Below, piece after piece: positions 24,937-34,000 of a DNA stretch of 64,000 bases. How positions within the stretch are numbered: the stretch's first letter is position 1; the number at the start of each line of letters is the position of its first letter. The stretch spans positions 2,976,001 through 3,040,000 of the forward strand of contig JAEVLN010000010.1 of NCBI GenBank assembly GCA_018350325.1, read 5' to 3'. A model generated the notes under the pieces. It did no database searches. It worked only from the letters and a program-made list of their open reading frames with translations, and had not been told where the DNA came from. A program made the translations under genes and the position numbers. The DNA comes from Globodera rostochiensis. Its lineage: Eukaryota > Nematoda > Chromadorea > Rhabditida > Heteroderidae.

Positions 24937-25809
24937 TTATTACATTCTGATCGTGTTGTCGTAGCCCATTTGTTCAACGCTTTTTAGAATTGTCAGTTTT
25001 ATTTATTTATTTAATGTTCAAAATTAATTAATAAGAAAATTAGCAAAAATATATCTGATACAATTAAAGATCGGACCGATCGAGATTCACGATCGATATC
25101 TTGCTCATTCCGAATTAGAAGCCCTTGACGATAAAGAGACAATATAGGAAAATCAAATAATTAATTTTAAGTAATTTGATTATTACAAATTTTTTACTGG
25201 CCCGACTTGCGCTTTTTTTATTCTCATCTTAATTACTTTTTAAATTGTTAATACAATTTATGGATTTGTTTATTTTTTCCAAAGAAGCTTAGAAAATTGT
25301 AAGCTAAAAATGCCATTGCCACTTCATCATCTGAATAAAATGATTGATTTTACATTTGTTTTTCAAAGTGCCCGTCACGCGCTTACATTTCCGACCAGAC
25401 TGGAGTAGTAAGCGACCACCAGCAGCAGCAGGGGAAAAGCGTTTCCATCTTATGACAGCTCATTTATACTAAACATAACATGACCGGAGTGTTTGGCGGA
25501 TGAAAACATGGCCGGCGGCAGATGAAATGAAAATTTTGAAAAGCCTCATTTGGCAGGCAGGAAAAACAAAAAGCCTCATTTCTGTCGAAAAGGAGTTTAT
25601 TTATTTTTTGCTACTATAAAGCAATTTTGGGGTTAATTGGCGCTATATGTTCTGGTTACAACGATTTTCGGCTACCCATTTGTAGCCTCATGCAGAATTA
25701 AAACCCAATTTTGGTGTTTTCGATAGGCCCGGCGGTGCTGACAGACGCAGTCGCGTTGGGAGAAAATTGTAAAATAATAAAAATTAAAATTTAGATTTGG
25801 TTTGCTTTA
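24937..25809. other. Intergenic, no gene seen
   Basis: AT-rich with a GATCGGACCGATCGAGA-type imperfect palindrome near 25069-25110. A GC-richer patch at 25370-25440 (ACCAGCAGCAGCAGG) does not extend into an open frame with splice sites. Confidence 0.45.
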
Positions 25810-26301
25810 ATGAATTTTTTGCTATTTTTATTTTTTATTTCCAAATTGGACATAATTTTAACAAAAGACCAAGAAGAAATGTTTAAATTGCGCGTGCTTT
25901 ACCAAAATTCAGTGCCAAACCGTAAAATAGAAGTTACAGTAAGGGTTCAGTTTGACAATGCCGAAGAAATTATTGGAATAAAACTTTCAAATGGCACAAA
26001 CATCGAATTTGAACTTCCACCAAATGCCGACCAAACAGAAAAAGTTGCCCTGGACTTTACTGTATACATAACGCCACAAAAAGATGAATGTGCGCCAGAA
26101 GATGAACGCCAAAATGGGGCTGAGCATCCATCGGACACAACGCCAAACCTAAATGTCGCCAGAAATGTTAGGACCCGACTTTTTCAAACAATGCGTCGGA
26201 GTGTCGTTGTTGCACTGTACAAACCAAACTTTTCCAAGAGGTACATCGATTTACAGATGCGTTTTTCTAACATGATCTTTGGGAAATTGGCTAATTTTTA
26301 G
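25810..26301 (+). CDS. Small secreted protein of unknown function
   Basis: Single open frame of 163 residues. The ATG lies 15 nt behind an AAATTTAG site, as expected for a spliced-leader acceptor. Residues 1-18 (MNFLLFLFFISKLDIILT) are a signal peptide. Residues ~25-95 alternate hydrophobic and polar residues (RKIEVTVRVQFDN, IGIKLSNGTNIEFEL), suggesting beta strands, and include one N-glycosylation sequon (NGT). The tail is basic and ends in an aromatic stretch. There is one Cys after the signal. No family recognised. Terminal exons could be missing, since GT donors exist near the end. Confidence 0.5.
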   Translation: MNFLLFLFFISKLDIILTKDQEEMFKLRVLYQNSVPNRKIEVTVRVQFDNAEEIIGIKLSNGTNIEFELPPNADQTEKVALDFTVYITPQKDECAPEDERQNGAEHPSDTTPNLNVARNVRTRLFQTMRRSVVVALYKPNFSKRYIDLQMRFSNMIFGKLANF

Positions 26302-27137
26302 TTTTCATATTTTAGTCAATATTTTTATTAGGAAAATGTTTTTAGATATATCAAGCATGCTAAATTCAAATCTGACGTCAAAATTCCTTTCTCATTTCAC
26401 CCGGAAAAATGCACCCAAATTATGTGATTTAAGCCTGGCGTTTAGGATATTGATGGGTTGTGGCTCCCAATCATTTAACGAATATTTACTTAATGTTTTT
26501 TCTTTTAAAAATATCGATTCAAAAACATGTTTGTGAAGCACCAAATTTAATAACCAGCTTGGAACCCGAATTTTTGGGTAGGGGGTTTTCGCCCCGAAAA
26601 TCTCATCCCTGACATCGGGACCCAAACCTTAGTTTTAGCCCCATATGTTGGAATTTTCGTCCATATTTTTAATCGATCATTCCCTACTAGAGATGGGCGG
26701 GAACAGGATTCCCGCGGTTAAAGTGCGGGATTCACGCTCCCGTTCCCGCACTTTTTTGCCGAGCGGGATTTTTTGCGGGAACGGGAAAAATGCGGGATTC
26801 CCGTCCCGCAACTTATTGAAATTCCCGTTCCCGCAATTTAAGTCTAAAATTCAAAATTTGCTCGGCGGCGCCTATCGGCACCGCCGACCCTCCCTTCGCC
26901 CCAAAAAACAGAAAATTACCAAAAAATTACGAATTTTTTGCAAAATTCGTAATAAGTAATCCGTAATTCGTAACAGCCAAAACGCTGTAAAAGTAAGTAA
27001 TTAACTCGTAATTACGAGCACCCCTGCTACTCATTGAGGAATACAAAGGCTTTAATAAATTTTATAAAAACCCTGCAGGGCGGCTTTTATGGATTTTGCT
27101 CAGCCCTAAAAAAAGCCTTATTTCATGACAGCACTTA
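26302..27137. repeat. Intergenic with CGGGAACGGG-rich and GGCGCCTATCGGCACC repeats
   Basis: At 26690-26840 the sequence alternates CGGGA and TCCCG runs. At 26869-26890 it carries GGCGGCGCCTATCGGCACCG, a motif that recurs near 34968-34990, 48136-48156 and 62310-62330, and in reverse near 29066-29086, 36140-36162 and 39244-39264. No gene is seen. Confidence 0.55.
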
Positions 27138-28869
27138 AAATATGTTGCAGATACACTGTCAATTTGGGCAGCATGGAGTCAAGCGAGATTTATTGGCATC
27201 GCCGAATTTTTATGGAAAGGAAAAGTGGCGACATTTTGCCAGGAAATTTCCACGCATTTTTGTATGCTTACGCCAGAAAAAATCGACCAGAAAACGTTAA
27301 CCTCTACGAAATGCCGGAACAGCAAAAATTGCTGGGCTATGCGCCGATGGTCTTGAACACTTTGGGCAACATGCCGTCAACTGCTGACAATGCCATTCAG
27401 CGACAGCGAGTAAAAGCTCAAAAAATATTTGCTTAACATTAAAATCGCATTTTTTTTTAAATTTAAGATCTCGGAATATCGTCTAAGCATTCCGATTGAT
27501 TTGAAGAGTTTGTTTAAGCACAAAATCTTAAGCCTGGGCTTGTATGTGTTCCAATTTAACGAGGTAAATTTAACCGGTTTGCATTCAAAAATCCAATTGC
27601 TTAACTAATAAATTAAAAATACGTTATTTGTGCTGTCTGTCATTGATTGATCAATTGAAAAATATCAAAAAACTCAGAGCGATTTGAAAGAAAACGACGT
27701 TGAAATAAATAAAAATTCAAATGAAAGCGATCAGTCAGCAATGTGCCCAATCTGCTTGGACCCATTATTATCAAATGAAAGAGAAAAATTGAAATTGCAT
27801 TGGACAAAAGGCCAAAATGTAATGTTAAATAACTATTTAAAAATTTCTCTACTAAAAAAGTGGAAACGCCCAACTGAGTCTAGCTGACTGAGTCTGGGCC
27901 AACTGAGTCTGGTGGCCAACTGAGTCTGGCCAACTGAGTCTGGTTGGCAGGAAAAAATTTTGAACTTAATTTTGTAAAATAAAACAAACATATCCTAAAA
28001 AAATATCTTTCTTAAACAAACTTCCGAGAAGTACTCCGGGGTTATCGAGAACGGAATCACGAATATGACATCAGATTTATCATTTGACATCATCCAATCT
28101 ATGATTTCAACATTTATGATTTTTTGAAAAATTTCTATTTGTTATCCGTTTTTACACTAATAGGCTTAGGCCTGAGCCTAACAAACCCCAAGCCAGGGTG
28201 GCTTAGGCCTAAGCCTAACGAACCCCAGGTATCATTTTTGGGCGACCATCAATATGCCATACAAAATCAAAACGTTCTCACAGGAATTTCCAAAATTATC
28301 ACCTGAAGAATCAATGATTGTTTATTTAGTTTTTGTTGTTGATTATGTTTGTTTGCTTTAATTTTTGTTTAGAAAGATATTTTTTTAGGATACTTTTTTG
28401 ACTTTCTTTATTTTACAAAATTTAAGCTCAAAATTTTTTCCTACCAACCAGACTCAGTTGGCCGCCACCAGACTCAGTTGGCCAGACTCAGTCGGCCAGA
28501 CTCAGTTGGCCCAGACTCAGTCGGCCAGACTCAGTCGTCCCCTACCGTAAAAAAGTGGTCAGTCTATGATTTTTAGAAATTTTTAGGGGAAAAAATTTAT
28601 TTGATTTTACGCAATTTAGATCATTTTTGGTGTATCTATAAATTCAAAAATTGAAAATTTAAAAATCATTATGAAATAAGGTAGTCTCAATTATTTTAGC
28701 ATGCTTTTCATAGCGATTGCATAAAAAAATGGTTGGTGAATTTATTTAATAATTCTCAAACAATTTGTTTAATCATAGGATAGAAATACTGGAGAAAATC
28801 CGCTGTCCATTGTGTAACAAGGAACCTGAATTAAAAATTGTAACCATTTTTAATTTTAATGTTATATGA
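27138..28869 (+). CDS. RING-H2 finger protein, incomplete and possibly broken
   Basis: Frame-consistent exons: about 27138-27410 (start unknown), 27468-27561, 27677-27820, 28700-28731, 28779-28869. The RING starts with CPICLDPLLSNEREKLKLH in the third exon and continues with HAFHSDCIKKW (zinc-binding H, H, C) and IRCPLC in the last two. RING-H2 proteins are usually E3 ubiquitin ligases. The Cys expected just before HAFH (normally C-G-H-x-F-H) is not encoded: the exon instead reads LHWTKGQN. A one-base loss in CATTGG would explain LHW in place of LHCG. The ~880-bp intron there contains a transposon with an 11-bp target duplication. The upstream part (NRPENVNLYEMPEQ) has no recognised domain and may belong to another gene. 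The last two exons recur at 38868-38999. Confidence 0.55.
27864..28547. mobile_element. MULE-like non-autonomous element, 684 bp with ~190-bp terminal inverted repeats
   Basis: Flanked by an 11-bp direct repeat TAAAAAAGTGG at 27853-27863 and 28548-28558. The ends are inverted repeats of about 190 bp made of tandem copies of GGCCAACTGAGTCTG, followed by matching AGGAAAAAATTTTGA and AAAAAAATATCTTTCT segments. A 9-11-bp target duplication with long inverted ends is the Mutator-superfamily pattern. No transposase is present. The centre holds the GGCTTAGGCCTAAGCC palindromic motif. Confidence 0.8.
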
Positions 28870-29141
28870 AATATTAAATAATAAAATAATAAATATAAAT
28901 AATAAATAATCTCAATTTTTATATGAATTTAAAAATTAGATTTCAATGGGAATGGGTAAGGTTGTTGAAGAAACACCTTTCAGAAGAAAAAATTTTTTAA
29001 AAATTAACACCTTTTAACCTCTAGACCTTTTTAAATCAATTTAAATAATAACTAATGGAGAAGCGGTGCCAATAGGCGACGCCAAAAAAACTATTTTTTA
29101 ATCAATTTTGTTAATAAAAATAAATATGGAAATTTATAATA

Positions 29142-29659
29142 ATGGAGCGCACATTAAAAATAGTTAGAGCAGGCTTCTCAAATTAAAATTCATTTGTTTT
29201 GTCCAGGTCGGAGAGTGTTTGCCAATTTTCTCAGGGCCTTCAGAGGTGCCGCCGCTGGGTGTTTACGCCAACCCATTGGCTGAACTGTGCCGTCGTGCCC
29301 AAAATGCTGCCGATGGCACTTTCATCAAGGCACAGTCCCAATTTGCATTGGATTCAATCGTTCGGAGGCTAAGCAAAGCCGAGACGGCGGTGAGACATTT
29401 GTTGGCCAATGATTTGCACTTTCTTCTCCTGGTTGGGGATGATCAGCCGTTGTTTTCAATTGGAAGCGAAGGCTTTGTGGAAAATGGCGAATTTCTGCAA
29501 AATATTCGAAAAGCGTTGGAAAATCCGCAAAAAATCCTGCAAAAGCATCGGGAAAAGTTTCACAAGGCGTTGGCATTGATCCAATGGGCCAAAATATTCC
29601 AAAGTTCCGAGGCCAACGACGCACTGGAGAGCATGCAGCTCATAAGCGAAGAAACATGA
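29142..29659 (+). CDS. Unrecognised conserved-looking protein, copy 1
   Basis: The main exon is 29207-29659 (151 codons with stop), behind a TTTTGTCCAG acceptor. A 7-codon first exon 29142-29162 with donor GTTAGA would supply a Met and keep frame, giving 157 residues, but this is tentative; the exon could instead be the end of a larger gene whose start is missing. It reads as real coding sequence: balanced codons, a Pro-rich start (GPSEVPPLGVYANPL), then alpha-helical (LDSIVRRLSKAETAVRHLLA, QKILQKHREKFHKALALIQW). No signal peptide and no known domain. The copy at 39.3-39.8 kb encodes the same main-exon protein, so it is either under constraint or recently duplicated. Confidence 0.55.
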
Positions 29660-30158
29660 ACAAAAGAATGCATATTAAGCAAATTGCCATTTTCTTTTAG
29701 GCTTCAGAATTTTTTTATAATTTACAGTCTATAAGCTAGGACCTCTTATTTTTTTTTCTTGTTTTTTCACAATCCTCATAAGATTTTGCACTTTTTTAGT
29801 TTTTGAATAAATCTTTAACTGATTATTGGAGACTTGTACTGATCGCTTTTTTCAAAGAATCGATCACCGAGAGAAAACTCCGATTGGCTTAATTGTTTTC
29901 AGCACCAAATAAAACTATACATAAAAGTGCTTCCAAGCATTGATTCTCGAAGCAAATGATTCAATGTTTGTTCACTCAGTAAAATACAGTTTTTAAAGAT
30001 AAATCAGAATGTAGAATTTATTCAATCATACATATAGCTTTTATAAAAAGCCATTCAATAAATTACGTTTTCGAGAATCTCGAGATTTGTTTGTTTTAAG
30101 AATTCAAAAACTTTGGTTGAATTTATTTGGTCCTCTTCACGCTCATTTCCGTCTCTCA
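29660..30158. other. Spacer between two convergent genes
   Basis: Holds the 3' ends of the plus-strand gene and of the minus-strand AKR. AATAAA-type signals occur on both strands (for example 29805-29811, and TTTATT at 30019). GATTGATTC/GAATCGATC short inverted stretches are present. Nothing else is seen. Confidence 0.5.
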
Positions 30159-32245
30159 TCAACTCTTTTTCCCTTGCCCATAATAGAGGATCGATTCGAT
30201 TTGACCAATTTCTTCGGCACTCAGTGGTGGCATGTCCGGCACCAAAACATCATGCGCCATGTGTGCCCTAAAAACAAATAAAAATCTATATTAGTATTAA
30301 ATGGGGTTGGCGGTTCCGAACCGGACAGTAGACCCGGGATTTTTCGGGGTTCGTCCTCGAATGCCCGAAGAATTCCCAGGAACCGTCGTCAATCAATCCT
30401 AATATTAACAGAATCAATTGCAATTAGACCCTTTTTGTAAAGGTTGATCGTGATCTGCTGATCAATGTTCGCGTTTCCCAACATTATCTAATAAACAGAT
30501 CAATTCACGTGTTGGTGGTGCCGCTGAGCGGAGTAATGCCAATGTCAATGGTGAAGCGGTAAAAGAGCTGCTCGGGCGTGATGCCGCGCTTCTTGGCAAT
30601 GTCCCGAATGACGGTGCTGTGCAGTGCGTGCGGGTTGGCAGTCCAAAATTTCCACACATAATTTAGTTTAGCCAAAAACACCCATACAAATTTTGCGTAA
30701 AATTGCTTAATCAATTATAAAATAAAATTTCTTAAACATAAACTCAGCCAGGCATCATAATTGAAAAATTAATAAACAAAATTCTAAAAAAAAATTTGAA
30801 AAAAAATTAAATTAAATTGCCACCGCACCAATGTCCAAAATGACTGGTACACAATGCCGTTCTGTGTACAAAATGCGCGAATGTCACGGTCATGGCCCGT
30901 CTCCGCGTGGAAGCGGTTCTGCAGCACTGCAGGTCGAATGTGCGCCTCGTCGTACAGCGTGCGCAGCAGGCGCAAGTCGTAGCAATTGGACAATCCGATG
31001 CGCTTCGTTTTGCCCGCAGCGTGCAGCTCTTCAAAGGTGCGCCACACCAACCGGTTCTCGTCCAATGTTCTGTTAATTGAGTGCCATTTTATGAAGAAAA
31101 AACAAAATGATAAACGAAAAAGCGGTCGTTTCTACATAAATTTTTGGTGATTTATTTAAATAAAATTTTCAATTTTTTTTTACTGAAACCTCAGCAATTG
31201 AAAATTGCCATTTTGCAAGAAAAAATGAAAATTTTGCGCCATTTCTGTTAGTATTAGGCGAATTTTTATTAAAAATTTCCCTAAACATCTCCGCCTAGCA
31301 AAAAATTTATAAAAAAGAAATTTAATTTCAAAAATTATTGAAAAACCCGCCGCATTGGTCCGTGTAGCACCAGCGAGTCGACAAAGTCGACGCGCAGGTT
31401 CGCCAAACTGCGCGCCATCGACTGCCTTACCTAAAGCAAAGTTTTGAAAATTTCAGGAAAAAACGATCAAAAAGCTTAAAGAAAAATGCCAATGAGTGGC
31501 GAAGGAAGCAAAAAGTGCCCGCTAATGGCCAAACTAATTTTTTGTTAAAATTTAACGATTTAAAAAAAAAATGTGCAACCATCTTCGAAGTACAAAAAAG
31601 CAAATTTTTGTAAAAAATTATTCTGAGAAAATTTCTTTTTTTTTCTTGAGAACCTGATCCGGCAGTGATGCCTTCCGATCATAAGGCACTCGTGCCGGAT
31701 CCTGCCCGTCCACCGAAGTAAATTTGGTCTGCACAAAAATGTCCTCACGACGGATGGCGCCGCCATTCTGCGGCTCTTGCAACAACTGCTCAAGTGCCAC
31801 ACCGACTTGGGCCTGAGATGAAATATTTTATTCAAAAAATTTATCTCGATTTTTTTTGATTTTTCTCAAAAATTTCTGCTATTTGTTGGACATTCAGGCT
31901 TGGTTTGAGTTATTTGTCATATTAACAAAAAGCCCGGCGGGTCAAAGCCGAAAGGCATCCGAAGTAAGTCGAATTTTTCCTTTTAAAATTTTTCGGATTC
32001 AAAGGGGAAGGGGGGGGGGAGGGTAAACCCTTGCTTAAATTTTTTTCTAAATTTATTGTTCTCAGCCTAAACACCTCGTCATAGTGTTTGGGCTGACACG
32101 CTGTGTCAATAGCACGAAATCCGGCCTTTACAGCACTGCGCACCAATTCTGCGGTACGTTCTTTCTTCCACGCGGTCCCGTAAATGATGTGCACCGGCCG
32201 TCCGGAAAGTGTGCTCAGCGGCATGGCCTCGGCTAGTCTTGGCAT
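30159..32245 (-). CDS. Aldo-keto reductase, copy 1 (intact)
   Basis: Six exons: 32245-32075, 31812-31654, 31430-31351, 31069-30829, 30642-30509, 30267-30159; 297 residues, normal for the AKR superfamily of NAD(P)H-dependent carbonyl reductases. The catalytic tetrad is present: Asp47 (AGFRAIDTAC), Tyr55 (QPKHYDE), Lys87 (FVQTKFTS) and His133 (SLVLHGPM). The cofactor and C-terminal signatures are also there: GLSNCYDLR, FTIDIGITPLSGTTNT, PPLSAEEI. No signal peptide, so cytosolic. Exon 3 uses a GC donor (GCGGGT), which alone keeps frame. The intron between exons 4 and 5 has no AG near the exon: joining TTG|GTGCGG to TTTTGG|ACT restores the family motif SFWTLTANPH. The nearest upstream AG (TTAAG) would insert 21 foreign residues. 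Substrate unknown. Confidence 0.8.
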
Positions 32246-33300
32246 AGATTTTGTTAAAAAATAATTTTAAAGATTTACTTTTTTTGCAGAATGATCTAAA
32301 AATACAGATTAAATTTATGTTTTTTTTCAAGACTAGACATCAAAGGATTGATGCCCACTATGGGTCCACTCCAGCAGCAGAGAAAATCCCCTGTACTATC
32401 TCGCTTTTCCCTTTTATCTCTAACATGTTCTCTTCCTTTGGCGTTCTCTCTTCCCCTTTTTAATAATATTTTAACCATCCCGCACTTCGCTCTGGAGCCG
32501 ATCCTTCTCTAACTTTCACCATCCCTAGAAAACAACACAACAAATTATATATCATTCGACTCCTCTCGACGAGAGAAATCGAATGGTACCATTTTTAGGC
32601 TGCGGCAACATCTATGAGCTGAGATACAGCTTCTCAAAGTTGGCAAAACCATAGGGGTACCCTCTTGGTCATAACTTGTGAAAAAATTTTTACGGATCAA
32701 ATAATGAAAGGCCGCTGGCGGCCCACCAAGTCCCCCTCCCCCACCCCACCTACTAGTCGCCGTAGTCGAGTGTGCAGGCACGTATGCGGGGGGGAGGGGC
32801 AGGGAGGGGGGGGGGGACATGCCCTTCCCCCCGAATGTTTTTTGAGAAAAAAAACCATAAGGGGCAGGGCCGTATCAATTTTCAGTAAATTTTTTAGAAT
32901 TTTTAATATTTTTGTTGACATTTCTAAAAATTTAGTCGATTTTCAAATTTTTCAAAAATGCAAATTTTTTTGCAAATTATATTTCAGCTGAAGTTATAGC
33001 CCCTCAAGTTGATAAAACCATTGAAGGCAGGGATGTGCTCTGGTCGCCTTTTACAAAACCAGAAATCAGAATTCTGGTCGCAAAAAAAACCGAAATCAGA
33101 ATTCTCGTATCCAAAGCGACCAGAAATTCTGGTAAATCAGAAATCAGACCTGAACCCAAATGCGATCGACCTTTCGGTAAACCTGTTCAAAATCTTTTTG
33201 GATGGTGCCAAACTTTTTTCCACCCTTTCACCTCCGAAGCGGGAAGGAAGATGCATCCTCATGTCCATTACTTTTTTAGATAATTATAAAAATAATGAAA
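32246..33300. repeat. Intergenic with G/C-rich tracts and dispersed repeats
   Basis: Contains a G-rich tract at about 32788-32817 with many runs of three or more G, and C-rich patches near 32735-32750. At 32985-33130 lies a repeat (ATAGCCCCTCAA, GGGATGTGCTCTGGTCGCC) found again at 35895-35965. No gene is seen. Confidence 0.6.
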
Positions 33301-34000
33301 ATGTCAAGTGTCAACCTTAACCTGGGAATAAACATCGCCATTTTGCAAGTGGTCAGATGTTTGGACTCAGGTTCATATGACGACGTATACCTGTGCCGGA
33401 ATCCAGATGGTGATGAATTTGCTGTCAAAATTGAAGAAATAGGCAAAACACAACTAGATGTTGAGGTATTTGCATCATCGCATGGCGAGGGGGAGGGGAT
33501 TAAAGTATGAGTTTCCTTTATTTGAAAAAAATAACTGCTTTCCAATCTTGTCTTATGCGTTTTTATTTTCAGATTTCAGTTTATGAAAAGCTGGCCGAAG
33601 TTTTGCTGACCAATTTCTGCAGTTTCTTCAGTTTCGGTCGCACTGAAGTTCGTTCATCCGATAGGCGGCACTTGATTTTTTGCTGCATATATATGTGCAT
33701 ATCTGACGATTTTTTGTGCATATCAGCTGGTCTCTAGCTATTACATCTTCCGAATTCTTCAAAATTTTACTTCAGAATATCTGTTGTGGGACACTGCCAA
33801 ACTTCTTGATTGCAATAGCCAATTTTCTTCTGGACCGCGATCAGTGCTTCAATAAGCTGTTAGATGCAATTTACGCACTGCATGATCTTGGCTTTGTGCA
33901 TTGCGACATAAAAATGGAAAACTAGCCATCGGACAGTTAGTTGGACAGTGAGGCCAGCGGTCACTCGACGAAATATTGCCGCAATGTCCGCCTTTTCCAA
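33301..34000 (+). pseudogene. CK1-like kinase pseudogene
   Basis: A degraded relative of the kinases at 44.5 and 58.7 kb. The exon-1 equivalent (33301-33465) and exon-2 equivalent (from 33573, behind TTTCAG) remain, but the glycine loop reads DSGSYDDVY instead of GSGSYGDVY. The third exon has frameshifts and a stop straight after HCDIKMEN (about 33922). Most of the region after the catalytic loop is deleted, jumping to SLDEILPQCP-like sequence at about 33960-33990. Downstream, 34180-34800 keeps remnants of the repeats that follow the intact kinases. Confidence 0.8.

Larger units (their letters stand above)
28616..32173. repeat. Segmental duplication, copy 1 (partner at 38.8-42.5 kb)
   Basis: Contains the RING C-terminal exons, the 29.1-29.7 kb gene and the aldo-keto reductase. 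Similarity to the partner starts at TTTAGATCATTTTTGG and stops within AKR exon 1. The copies differ by scattered substitutions and indels, mostly in introns, so the duplication is not the most recent one in the window. Confidence 0.85.

Noticed and set aside
26645..26959. 104-residue frame at 26.6 kb
   Set aside because: Composed of CGGGA/TCCCG runs and a dispersed repeat motif; no coding character.
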